From Azospirillum sp. TSH64 (GTDB lineage: Bacteria; Pseudomonadota; Alphaproteobacteria; Azospirillales; Azospirillaceae), in NCBI RefSeq assembly GCF_003116035.1, contig NZ_LGQW01000015.1:1495876-1559875 (forward strand): a stretch of 64,000 nucleotides of DNA. The letters run 5' to 3'. The notes under the pieces are model-generated. The model was not told the origin of the DNA and ran no database searches. It was given only the letters and a program-made list of their open reading frames with translations. Both the position numbers and the translations under genes were made by a program. Of this stretch, positions 9,290 through 19,364 are shown one piece after another. Each line of letters begins with the position of its first letter. Position 1 is the first letter of the stretch.

Positions 9290-10269
9290 AGGCGGCGGTC
9301 TTCGAGGACTTCGGCCGGGCGGATGTTCTCTGCCTCGCCGAAGTGCCTGTCCCGGAGATCCGGCCGACGGATCTGCTGGTGCGGGTGCGTGCCGCCGGTG
9401 TGAACCGGGCCGATCTTCTGCAGCGGCAGGGGGTCTATGGGACGGAGACGTACGGCGACAGCCCGCTTCTCGGCCTCGAACTGGCCGGCGAGGTGGTGGA
9501 AGTCGGCGGGGCGGTGACGGGGTTCCGCCGCGGCGACCGGGTGATGGCGATCACCGGCGGCGGTGCCTATGCGGAGGTCGCGCGCGTCGATCAGGCGCTG
9601 GCTGTCCACATGCCCGATCATCTCGGCTTCATCGAGGCGGCGGCAGTGATGGAATCCTTCGTCACCGCCTATGAGGTCGTTGGACATCTGGCGGGTCTCG
9701 GCACCGGGCAGACCGTACTCGTCCACGCCGCGGCGGGTGGTGTCGGCTCCGCCATGGTGCAGGTCGCCCGCGCCTTGGGGGGCCGTGTCCTGGCGACGGC
9801 CGGTGCCGGTCGCCTCGGCGATGTCCTCTCGCTGGGGGCTGAGGCGGCGGTCGACTACCGGTCGGGGGATTTCGAGGCGGAGGCGCGGCGGTTCACGGCA
9901 GGCCGGGGGCTCGACGCGGTGGTCGATTTCATCGGCGGCGATACGCTTGCCGCCAACCTGCGCAGCCTGCGGCCGGGCGGGATCCTGGTGCAGGTCGGGC
10001 TGATGGGAGGCGGAGGCGATGCGTCAATTCCTCTCGGCCTGCTGCTTCACAACCATCTGCGGCTGGTGGGAACGGTGATGAAGTCACGGCAGCCGGATGA
10101 GAAGCGCGCGATGGTTCGGCGCTTTGCCGATCGCATGCTGCCGCTCGTCGCCTCCGGCACCCTGCACGCCGTGGTTTCGCAGGTGTTTCCCCTGGCGCAC
10201 GTCGTGCAGGCGCACGAGGCGATGGAGCGCGGCGGCGGTTTCGGAAAGATCGTGCTTACAGTGCCTTGA
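9286..10269 (+). CDS. NAD(P)H:quinone oxidoreductase, zinc-independent MDR family
   Basis: A 327-residue medium-chain dehydrogenase/reductase of the quinone oxidoreductase (QOR/PIG3) type. It has an N-terminal GroES-like domain with GVNRADLLQRQG, then a Rossmann domain with the nucleotide loop HAAAGGVGSA. Catalytic zinc ligands are absent, as expected for QOR. It probably reduces quinones or alpha,beta-unsaturated carbonyls using NADPH. The GTG start overlaps the upstream stop (GTGA) and has GGAGGG six bases before it. The pair is likely controlled by the divergent LysR gene. Confidence 0.9.
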   Translation: MKAAVFEDFGRADVLCLAEVPVPEIRPTDLLVRVRAAGVNRADLLQRQGVYGTETYGDSPLLGLELAGEVVEVGGAVTGFRRGDRVMAITGGGAYAEVARVDQALAVHMPDHLGFIEAAAVMESFVTAYEVVGHLAGLGTGQTVLVHAAAGGVGSAMVQVARALGGRVLATAGAGRLGDVLSLGAEAAVDYRSGDFEAEARRFTAGRGLDAVVDFIGGDTLAANLRSLRPGGILVQVGLMGGGGDASIPLGLLLHNHLRLVGTVMKSRQPDEKRAMVRRFADRMLPLVASGTLHAVVSQVFPLAHVVQAHEAMERGGGFGKIVLTVP

Positions 10270-10333
10270 GGTGACCTGCACAGGCGCACCTCTTTCCAGT
10301 GTTGGCCTCCGCCAGCCGCCTTTTTGCCGAACG

Positions 10334-11623
10334 TCAGGTCCGGTCGATGACGATCACCCGGAAATCGTTGACGTTGGTCCGCGTCGGGCCGGTGATGACC
10401 AGATCGCCGAGCGCCTTGAAGAAGCTGTAGCCGTCGTTGTTGGCGAGGAAGGCCTTGGCGTCCAGCCCCATCGCCTCGGCCCGTTTCAGCGTGTCGGGGC
10501 GCAGGACGGCGCCGGCATTGTCCTCCGTCCCGTCGATGCCGTCGGTGTCGAAGGCCGCCGCCCGGATGCCGGGATGGCCGTCGAGCGCCACCGCCAGCGC
10601 CAGCAGGAATTCGACGTTGCGGCCGCCGCGGCCCTGGCCGCGCACCGTCACCGTGGTCTCGCCGCCGGACAGGATCACGGCGGGCACCGGGGCCGGCTGG
10701 CCGTGGCGGGCGGCCTGCCGGGCGATGCCGGCATGGACCTTGGCGACCTCGCGCGATTCGCCCTCGATGGCGTCGCCGAGGATGACCGGGGTGTAGCCGC
10801 GGTCGCGGGCCAGCGCCGCCGCCGCCTCCAGCGCGTCCTGCGGGGTGGCGATGATGGTGGTCTCGGCGCCGGCAAGCCGCGGGTCGCCGGGCTTCGGCGT
10901 CTCGTCCTCGGCAGCCTCCAGGAAGGCGGCCACGGCGGGCGGCGGGGCGATGCCGTATTTCGCCAGGATGGCGCGGGCGTCGGCGAAGCTGGTCGGGTCG
11001 GGCACGGTCGGGCCGCTGGCGATCACCGACGGATCGTCGCCCGGCACGTCGGAGACCAGCAGCGAGACGACGCGCGCCGGGTGGGCCATGGCGGCGAGCC
11101 GGCCGCCCTTCACCGCCGACAGGTGCTTGCGCACGCAGTTCATCTCGCCGATGTCGGCGCCGCTTTTCAGCAGCGCCTTGGCGACGGCGCGCTTGTCCTC
11201 CAGCGTGATGCCGGGGGCCGGCAGCGCCAGCAGGGCGGAGCCGCCACCGGAGATCAGGCAGAGCACGAGGTCGTCGGCGGTCAGCCCCTGCACCATGTCG
11301 ACGATGCGCCGTGCCGCCTCCTGCCCCGCGGCGTCGGGCACCGGGTGGCTGGCCTGCACCACCTCGATCCGCTCGGTCGGCAAATCGTGGTCGTAGCGGG
11401 TGACGACGAGGCCGGTCAGCGGCCCCGGCCAGTGGTCTTCCACCGTCTTCGCCATCGCCGCCGCCGCCTTGCCGGCACCGATGACCACCGTGCGGCCCTT
11501 CGGCGGCTGCGGCAGGGCAGCCGGCAGCCGGGTCTCGGCGGTCACCGCGGTGAGCGCCGCCTGGAACAGGTCGTGGAGCAGGGCGTCTGAAGCGGTGGCG
11601 GCAGCGGGGGCGGTGGCGGTCAT
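10334..11623 (-). CDS. ttuD: Glycerate 2-kinase / hydroxypyruvate reductase (MOFRL family)
   Basis: A 429-residue type-2 glycerate kinase (GckA/TtuD). The N-terminal domain carries GAGKAAAAMA and LISGGGSALL, and the C-terminal MOFRL domain carries ILSGGETTVTV, GRGGRNVEF and DTDGIDGTEDNAGA. It phosphorylates D-glycerate to 2-phosphoglycerate; older annotation as hydroxypyruvate reductase comes from the tartrate pathway. The ATG at 11623 is preferred over an upstream one because it begins the family's usual N-terminus. It is the last gene after hyi and glxR, so together they take hydroxypyruvate to glycerate phosphate. Confidence 0.9.
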   Translation of the reverse strand: MTATAPAAATASDALLHDLFQAALTAVTAETRLPAALPQPPKGRTVVIGAGKAAAAMAKTVEDHWPGPLTGLVVTRYDHDLPTERIEVVQASHPVPDAAGQEAARRIVDMVQGLTADDLVLCLISGGGSALLALPAPGITLEDKRAVAKALLKSGADIGEMNCVRKHLSAVKGGRLAAMAHPARVVSLLVSDVPGDDPSVIASGPTVPDPTSFADARAILAKYGIAPPPAVAAFLEAAEDETPKPGDPRLAGAETTIIATPQDALEAAAALARDRGYTPVILGDAIEGESREVAKVHAGIARQAARHGQPAPVPAVILSGGETTVTVRGQGRGGRNVEFLLALAVALDGHPGIRAAAFDTDGIDGTEDNAGAVLRPDTLKRAEAMGLDAKAFLANNDGYSFFKALGDLVITGPTRTNVNDFRVIVIDRT

Positions 11624-11728
11624 GGTCGCTCGGGCGTCGTGGGTGGCTGGGCGCTTAGAATGCACGCGAATGGTTGGCAGGCCAATGGTTTGGGTGGGGC
11701 GCCATCATGTGACGGCGCCCCTGACCCC

Positions 11729-12613
11729 TCACTTCGACCCGACTTCGTGCCCGGCGAGCAGTTCCAGCGCGCGGAGCATGCCGGAATGGTCCCAGGCCGC
11801 CCCGCCCTGCGCGGCGCAGGCGTTGAACAGCTGCTGGCAGCTGGCGGTGTGCGGCAACGACAGGTTCAGCGCCTTGGCGCCGCTCAGCGCCAGGTTCAGA
11901 TCCTTCTGGTGCAGCTCGATGCGGAAACCGGGGGTGAAGTTGCGGTTGATCATCCGCTCGCCATGGACCTCCAGGATGCGCGAGGAGGCGAAGCCGCCCA
12001 TCAGCGCCTGACGGACCTTGGCCGGATCGGCCCCGGCCTTGGACGCGAACAGCAGGGCCTCGGCCACCGCCTCGATGGTCAGCGCGACGATGATCTGGTT
12101 GGCGACCTTGGTGGTCTGGCCGTCGCCGTTGCCGCCGACCAGCGTGATGTTCTTGCCCATCTTCTCGAACAGCGGCTTGACCGTGTCGAAGGCCTCCTGC
12201 GGGCCGCCGACCATGATGGTCAGCGAGGCGGCCTTGGCCCCGACCTCGCCGCCCGACACCGGCGCGTCGAGGTAGGAGCAGCCGAGATCGTTGATGCGCT
12301 TGGCGTATTCCTTGGTCTCGATGGGCGAGATCGAGGACATGTCGACCACGATCTTGCCAGCCGACAGGCCGGCGGCGACGCCGTTCTCGCCGAACAGGGC
12401 GGCGCCGACATGGGGGGTGTCCGGCACCATGGTGATGATGACCTCGGCCGCCGCTGCGACCTCCGCACCGCTCGGGCAGGGGATGGCGCCCTTATCGGTC
12501 AATTCGGCCGGAACCGGCTTGATGTCGTGGACGTAGAGCGTGTGACCGGCGTCCAGCAGATGCCCCGCCATCGGGGTGCCCATGATGCCGAGACCGATGA
12601 AACCGACCTTCAT
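11729..12613 (-). CDS. glxR: Tartronate semialdehyde (2-hydroxy-3-oxopropionate) reductase
   Basis: A 294-residue beta-hydroxyacid dehydrogenase that reduces tartronate semialdehyde to D-glycerate. Visible landmarks are the dinucleotide loop GLGIMGTPMAGHL at the N-terminus, the substrate motif DAPVSGGEVGA near residue 120, and KVANQ near residue 170 with the catalytic Lys. GarR is an alternative name for the same activity. It lies between hyi and ttuD on the same strand with short gaps, giving a glyoxylate/hydroxypyruvate-to-glycerate cassette. Confidence 0.92.
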   Translation of the reverse strand: MKVGFIGLGIMGTPMAGHLLDAGHTLYVHDIKPVPAELTDKGAIPCPSGAEVAAAAEVIITMVPDTPHVGAALFGENGVAAGLSAGKIVVDMSSISPIETKEYAKRINDLGCSYLDAPVSGGEVGAKAASLTIMVGGPQEAFDTVKPLFEKMGKNITLVGGNGDGQTTKVANQIIVALTIEAVAEALLFASKAGADPAKVRQALMGGFASSRILEVHGERMINRNFTPGFRIELHQKDLNLALSGAKALNLSLPHTASCQQLFNACAAQGGAAWDHSGMLRALELLAGHEVGSK

Positions 12614-12649
12614 GACGATAGTCCTTCTCTTTGAATGGATGAGGGTGCT

Positions 12650-13444
12650 TCAGGCGTGCGCCGGTTCGGTCCTGTAGGGGGCGAACCAGCCGAGCCCCTC
12701 GTCCGTCGTCGTCTTCGGCTTGTATTCGCAGCCGACCCAGCCGCTGTAGCCGATGGCGTCCAGATGCTTGAACAGGAAGGGATAATTGATCTCGCCGGTG
12801 CCGGGTTCGAAGCGGCCGGGGTTGTCGGCCAGCTGGACATGGGCGATGCGGGCGAGGTTGGCCTCGATGGTGCGGGCCAGATCGCCTTCCATGATCTGCA
12901 TGTGGTAGATGTCATACTGCACGAAGAGATTGTCGGAGCCGACCTTGGCGATCAGGTCCAGCGCTTGGCGGGTGCGGGTCAGGTAGAAGCCGGGGATGTC
13001 GCGGGTGTTGATCGGCTCGATCAGCAGGCGGATGCCGGCGCCGGCCAGCGCGTCGGCGGCATAGGCGAGGTTGGCGGTCAGCGTGCTTTCGGCGGTGGCG
13101 GCGTCGGCGCCTTGCGGCAGGATGCCGACGAGGCAGTTGACTTGGCGGCAGCCCAGCGTGCCGGCATAGTCGATGGCGCGGGCGACGCCGTCGCGGAACT
13201 CCTGCACACGGTCGGGCAGGATGGCGATGCCGCGCTCGCCGCCGCCCCAGTTGCCGGCCGGCAGGTTGTGCAGGACCTGGGTCAGCCCATGCTGGCGCAG
13301 CTTCTCCGCCAGCGCGTCGGCGGCGAAATCATAGGGAAACAGATACTCGACCCCACGGAAGCCGGCATCGGCCGCCGCGGCGAATCGGTCGAGGAAGGGA
13401 TGCTCGTTGTAGAGCATCGTCAGGTTGGCGGCGAACTGCACCAT
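12650..13444 (-). CDS. hyi: Hydroxypyruvate isomerase
   Basis: A 264-residue TIM-barrel enzyme of the AP-endonuclease-2 superfamily that interconverts hydroxypyruvate and tartronate semialdehyde. Metal and catalytic positions are visible in IEPINTRDIPGFY and in QYDIYHMQ. The frame is open for 69 more codons upstream, but MVQFAANLTMLY at 13444 is the standard family N-terminus and has GGGAG seven bases before it. It is the first gene of hyi-glxR-ttuD. Glyoxylate carboligase (gcl), usually adjacent, is not in the window. Confidence 0.92.
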   Translation of the reverse strand: MVQFAANLTMLYNEHPFLDRFAAAADAGFRGVEYLFPYDFAADALAEKLRQHGLTQVLHNLPAGNWGGGERGIAILPDRVQEFRDGVARAIDYAGTLGCRQVNCLVGILPQGADAATAESTLTANLAYAADALAGAGIRLLIEPINTRDIPGFYLTRTRQALDLIAKVGSDNLFVQYDIYHMQIMEGDLARTIEANLARIAHVQLADNPGRFEPGTGEINYPFLFKHLDAIGYSGWVGCEYKPKTTTDEGLGWFAPYRTEPAHA

Positions 13445-13635
13445 GACCGAACTCCCGGTTACGCAAATCGGCCGCCGAGGATGGAGGGGCGGCCCTTGGG
13501 TTGGGAGCTTGACCGCCGCGCAGGCCCTTGAGCCAGTTCGCCGAACGGCTTTTTCACACAGCGGAAAGCGGGGTGCGCGAACGATCAGGCCCTGATCGGC
13601 CGTCCAGGGGCGTCGGCGGATGCCGCGGAACCTGA

Positions 13636-15786
<2,151 letters not shown>

Positions 15787-15813
15787 GAGGGGCGGCTCAA
15801 GCCTGTTCGGCCG

Positions 15814-16350
15814 TCATTCCCGCGAAGGGGGATTTACCGCCGTCCCTTCATGGGTCAACAGCCAGCGCTTGCGCTCCACCCCGCCGCCATAGCCGGTCAG
15901 CGAGCCATCCGATCCGATCACCCGGTGGCAGGGCACCACGATGCCGACCGGGTTGGCGCCGTTGGCATGTCCCGCCGCCCGCACCGCCGCCGGACGCCCG
16001 GCCAGCGCCGCCAGGTCGCGGTAGCTTATGGTCCTGCCGCAGGGAATCCCCCTCAGGGCCGCCCACACCGCGCGCTGGAACGGCGTCCCGCCGGTGCGCA
16101 CCGGCAGCCGGTCGATGACGGCAAGATCGCCCGCGAAATAGGCATCCATCGCCCGCGTCAACCCGCCCGGATCGCCGGCCGGCCGCAGTTCGTAGCCGCC
16201 GGGATGGTGCAGGCGCAGCAGCCGGTGCAGGCGGTCCTCATGGTCGGTCCAGTCGATGGCGCGCAGGGCGCCGTCCCCGTCCGCCACCACGATCAACTCG
16301 CCGATGGGCGTCGCGGTGCGGTCGATCAGCAGGCTTGAGAAAGCGGACAT
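15814..16350 (-). CDS. ogt: Methylated-DNA--protein-cysteine S-methyltransferase
   Basis: A 178-residue suicide repair protein that removes alkyl groups from O6-alkylguanine and O4-alkylthymine in DNA. The acceptor Cys sits in IVVPCHRVIGSDGSLTGY near residue 147, preceded by the DNA-binding helix GRTISYRDLAALAGRP, with the arginine finger in AAVRAAG. There is no Ada regulatory domain, so it is the constitutive Ogt type. It is convergent with fadH and divergent from the pyrimidine operon. Confidence 0.93.
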   Translation of the reverse strand: MSAFSSLLIDRTATPIGELIVVADGDGALRAIDWTDHEDRLHRLLRLHHPGGYELRPAGDPGGLTRAMDAYFAGDLAVIDRLPVRTGGTPFQRAVWAALRGIPCGRTISYRDLAALAGRPAAVRAAGHANGANPVGIVVPCHRVIGSDGSLTGYGGGVERKRWLLTHEGTAVNPPSRE

Positions 16351-16548
16351 CGCGGCATCCCCTATCCCGATTGCACCCTATCTCACTTGCACAGGTGCGC
16401 TGCCGAAATTGAAGGCAGCGCCCCGGCGATGCAACCCTTTGATACAGCGCAATTTCCTGTTTCCGCATCCGCGAATTCCCATGCGTTTCTTGCGTGGCGC
16501 CGACAAAAGAGGCGCCAAAAGGCTGAGTTGCGTGCAATCCGCATGGCT

Positions 16549-16567
16549 GGCATGATGAAGTCATGCC
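16549..16567. promoter_or_regulatory. 19-bp dyad, candidate activator site upstream of the sigma-54 promoter
   Basis: GGCATGA-TGAAG-TCATGCC is a perfect 7-bp inverted repeat. It is centred about 114 bases before the expected transcription start of the pyrimidine operon, the usual distance for a sigma-54 enhancer-binding protein. It does not match NtrC. The binding protein is unknown. Confidence 0.4.
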
Positions 16568-16585
16568 TGTCCATACCGTCAGTTT

Positions 16586-16601
16586 TTGACCGAACAGTCA
16601 G
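16586..16601. promoter_or_regulatory. RutR-like operator upstream of preT
   Basis: TTGACCGAACAGTCAG matches the RutR consensus TTGACCA-NN-TGGTCAA fully in the left TTGACC and in GTCA on the right. A RutR-like TetR gene is encoded in the operon itself (20777-21487), which supports the assignment. It lies between the upstream dyad and the -24/-12 promoter. Confidence 0.55.
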
Positions 16602-16645
16602 CTTTTCCGCCGCCCGTCCTCGTTGGCAGTGCTGGTTGGTTCTCT

Positions 16646-16661
16646 TGGCACGCGGGTTGCT
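16646..16661 (+). promoter_or_regulatory. Sigma-54 (-24/-12) promoter for the pyrimidine operon
   Basis: TGGCAC-GCGGG-TTGCT matches the RpoN consensus TGGCAC-R-N4-TTGCW at every defined position, including the invariant GG and GC. The expected start of transcription is near 16672, about 40 bases before the preT ATG. It suggests nitrogen-status or activator control of pyrimidine breakdown. Confidence 0.8.
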
Positions 16662-16710
16662 GATGCTTCGGTAGACACGCCGCTCTGCGACCGAAGGGAA
16701 GCCATCCGCC

Positions 16711-18021
16711 ATGACCCTGATCGCTACGCTTGCCACCACCGAAGACCAGTTGGCTTCGCCCTACGCCGACCTGACCCCGGCGATGACGCCGGTGCAGGCG
16801 CTGGCCGAGTCGAACCGCTGCCTGTTCTGCTATGACGCGCCCTGCATCAAGGCCTGCCCGACCGGGATCGACATTCCGGCCTTCATCCGCTCCATCGCCA
16901 CCGGCAACCTGAAGGGCGCCGCGACGACGATCCTGTCGGAGAACATCATGGGCGGCACCTGCGGCCGCGTCTGCCCGACCGAGACGTTGTGCGAGCAGTC
17001 TTGCGTCCGCAACCGGGCGGAGGACCGCCCCGTCGCCATCGGCCGGCTGCAACGCCACGCCACCGACCGTCTGATCGACGGCGAGCCGGCCCACCCCTTC
17101 GCCCGCGCCGCCGCGACCGGCAAGCGCGTCGCCGTGGTCGGTGCCGGCCCGGCCGGGCTGTCCTGTGCCCACCGCCTCGCCACGCTCGGCCATGAGGTGA
17201 CGGTGTTCGAGGCGAAGGCGAAGTCCGGCGGCCTCAACGAGTACGGCCTTGCCCCCTACAAGATGGCCGACGATTTCGCCCAGCGCGAGGTCGCCTTCAT
17301 CCTCGGCGTCGGCGGCATCGCGGTGGAGCATGGCCGCAGGCTGGGCGCCGACCTGTCGCTCGACAGCCTGCGCGCCGACTTCGACGCGGTGTTCCTCGGT
17401 GTCGGTCTCGGCGCCAACAACCGCCTCGGCATCCCCGGCGAGGACCGTGCGGGCGTGGAGGACGCGACCGCCTTCATCGAGCGGGTGCGTCAGGCTCCCC
17501 CCGGCCAGCCGCCGGCGGTGGGGCGCAGCGTCGTGGTGATCGGCGGTGGCAACACCGCGGTGGACGCCGCGATCCAGGCCAAGCGCCTGGGCGCGGAGGA
17601 CGTCACCCTGGTCTACCGCCGCGGCCGTGCCCAGATGGGCGCCACCGGCTGGGAGCAGGAGCTGGCCCAGACCGAAGGCGTCGTGCTGAAGACCTTCGCC
17701 GCCCCTTCGGCAATCGGCGACACCGACATCACCTTCGAGCGCACCCGCCTGACCGACGGCAAACTGTCCGGCACCGGCGAGACCTTCACCCTCCAGGCCG
17801 ACATGGTGCTGAAGGCGGTCGGGCAGAAGCTGTCGGCCGAGGCGCTCGGCGGGCTGGAGGTCACCGGCGGCAAGATCGCCATCGACGGCGCCTACCGCAC
17901 GACGCTTGCCAAGGTCTGGGCCGGCGGCGACTGCGTCGCCACGGGCGAGGATCTGACGGTCCAGTCCGTGCAGGACGGCAAGCTCGCCGCCCTCGCCATC
18001 CACAGCCACCTGACCGCCTGA
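16711..18021 (+). CDS. preT: NAD-dependent dihydropyrimidine dehydrogenase, subunit PreT
   Basis: A 436-residue subunit that passes electrons from NADH through FAD and iron-sulfur clusters to PreA. The N-terminal Fer4_20-type domain has CLFCYDAPCIKACP and CGRVCPTETLCEQSC. FAD and NAD Rossmann motifs follow, [13 protein letters not shown] and VVVIGGGNTAVDAA. Length and domain order match E. coli PreT and the N-terminal half of mammalian DPD. It reduces uracil and thymine to their dihydro forms together with PreA, 17 bases downstream. It is the first gene of the operon and lies behind the sigma-54 promoter. Confidence 0.95.
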   Translation: MTLIATLATTEDQLASPYADLTPAMTPVQALAESNRCLFCYDAPCIKACPTGIDIPAFIRSIATGNLKGAATTILSENIMGGTCGRVCPTETLCEQSCVRNRAEDRPVAIGRLQRHATDRLIDGEPAHPFARAAATGKRVAVVGAGPAGLSCAHRLATLGHEVTVFEAKAKSGGLNEYGLAPYKMADDFAQREVAFILGVGGIAVEHGRRLGADLSLDSLRADFDAVFLGVGLGANNRLGIPGEDRAGVEDATAFIERVRQAPPGQPPAVGRSVVVIGGGNTAVDAAIQAKRLGAEDVTLVYRRGRAQMGATGWEQELAQTEGVVLKTFAAPSAIGDTDITFERTRLTDGKLSGTGETFTLQADMVLKAVGQKLSAEALGGLEVTGGKIAIDGAYRTTLAKVWAGGDCVATGEDLTVQSVQDGKLAALAIHSHLTA

Positions 18022-18038
18022 GGAAAGGGAGCCACATC

Positions 18039-19325
18039 ATGGCCGATCTTCGCAGCACCATCGCCGGCATCCGCTCCCCCAACCCCTTCTGGCTGGCGTC
18101 TGCCCCGCCGACCGACAAGGCCTACAACGTCGTCCGTGCCTTCAAGGCGGGCTGGGGCGGTGTCGTCTGGAAGACGCTGGGCGAGGATCCGCCGGTGGTC
18201 AACGTCTCCAGCCGCTATGGCGCGCATCTCGACACCGACCGCCGGATGATCGGCTTCAACAACATCGAGCTGATCTCCGACCGGCCGCTGGAGGTCAATC
18301 TTCAGGAGATCATCGAGGTCAAGCGCGACTGGCCCGACCGCGCCATGGTCGTCTCGCTGATGGCCCGCATCGAGGAGGAGGCCTGGGCCAACCTCGCCCG
18401 CCGCATCGCCGAGACGGGAGCGGCCGACGGGCTGGAACTCAACCTCGGCTGCCCGCACGGCATGTGCGAGCGCGGCATGGGCTCCGCCATCGGGCAGGTG
18501 CCGGAGATGGTGGAGCAGGTCACCCGCTGGGTGAAGAACGCCGTCAACCTGCCGGTGATCGTCAAGCTGACCCCCAACATCACCAACATCCTGTGGTCGG
18601 CCGAGGCGGCCAGGCGCGGCGGCGCTGATGCCGTGTCGCTGATCAACACCGTCAACTCCATCGTCGCGGTCGATCTCGACGCCATGGCGCCGACCCCGGT
18701 GGTCGACGGCAAGGGCAGCCATGGCGGCTATTGCGGCCCGGCGGTGAAGCCCATCGCGCTCAACATGGTGGCGGAGATCGCCCGCAACCCGGACACGCGC
18801 GGCCTGCCGGTCAGCGGCATCGGCGGCGTCGCCACATGGCGCGACGCGGCGGAGTTCCTGGCGCTGGGCGCCACCAACGTGCAGGTCTGCACCGCCGCCA
18901 TGACCTACGGCTTCAAGATCGTCGAGGACATGATCGGCGGCCTGTCCAACTGGATGGACGAGAAGGGATACCGGACGCTGGACGAGCTGAGCGGCCGTGC
19001 GGTGCGCAACGTCGTCAACTGGAACGACCTGAACATGAACTTCTCGACCAAGGCGGTGATCGACCCCGCCTTGTGCATCGATTGCGGCCGCTGCCACATC
19101 GTCTGCGAGGACACCTCGCACCAGGCGATCCGCATCGACCAGGGAGAGGGCCGCCGCGTCTTCACCGTGGTCAACGAGGAGTGCGTCGGCTGCAACCTGT
19201 GCAGCCATGTCTGCCCGGTGCCGGACTGCATCACCATGGTGCCGGAGCACACCGACCTGCCCTATGTCACCTGGCCTAACGACGCCCGCAACCCCATGCG
19301 CGTCCCCGAAGCCGCCGCTGAATAA
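18039..19325 (+). CDS. preA: NAD-dependent dihydropyrimidine dehydrogenase, subunit PreA
   Basis: A 428-residue catalytic subunit with an FMN barrel of the dihydroorotate dehydrogenase type (about 1-310). The active-site Cys is in NLGCPHGM. A ferredoxin tail carries two 4Fe-4S motifs, CIDCGRCHIVCE and CVGCNLCSHVCPVPDC. It reduces uracil or thymine at the FMN with electrons from PreT. Spacing to preT and to the next gene (39 bases) indicates one transcript. Confidence 0.96.
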   Translation: MADLRSTIAGIRSPNPFWLASAPPTDKAYNVVRAFKAGWGGVVWKTLGEDPPVVNVSSRYGAHLDTDRRMIGFNNIELISDRPLEVNLQEIIEVKRDWPDRAMVVSLMARIEEEAWANLARRIAETGAADGLELNLGCPHGMCERGMGSAIGQVPEMVEQVTRWVKNAVNLPVIVKLTPNITNILWSAEAARRGGADAVSLINTVNSIVAVDLDAMAPTPVVDGKGSHGGYCGPAVKPIALNMVAEIARNPDTRGLPVSGIGGVATWRDAAEFLALGATNVQVCTAAMTYGFKIVEDMIGGLSNWMDEKGYRTLDELSGRAVRNVVNWNDLNMNFSTKAVIDPALCIDCGRCHIVCEDTSHQAIRIDQGEGRRVFTVVNEECVGCNLCSHVCPVPDCITMVPEHTDLPYVTWPNDARNPMRVPEAAAE

Positions 19326-19364
19326 AACGCCGCCGAACAAGAACGACGTTCAGGAGAGAGCAAC

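Larger units (their letters stand above)
16351..16710. other. Intergenic region between ogt and preT
   Basis: There is no gene here. Besides the promoter elements listed separately, it holds a perfect 8-bp hairpin, GCGCTGCC/GGCAGCGC with a nine-base loop (16397-16421), about 50 bases upstream of ogt. Its role is unclear. Confidence 0.6.

Noticed and set aside
16388..16402. GCACAGGTGC as an NtrC site for the pyrimidine operon
   Set aside because: NtrC half sites should be GCAC and GTGC seven bases apart; here only two bases separate them.
16586..16614. A sigma-70 promoter using TTGACC at 16586 as -35
   Set aside because: No acceptable -10 sequence lies 16-18 bases downstream; the region is GC-rich. 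The sigma-54 element is far better.
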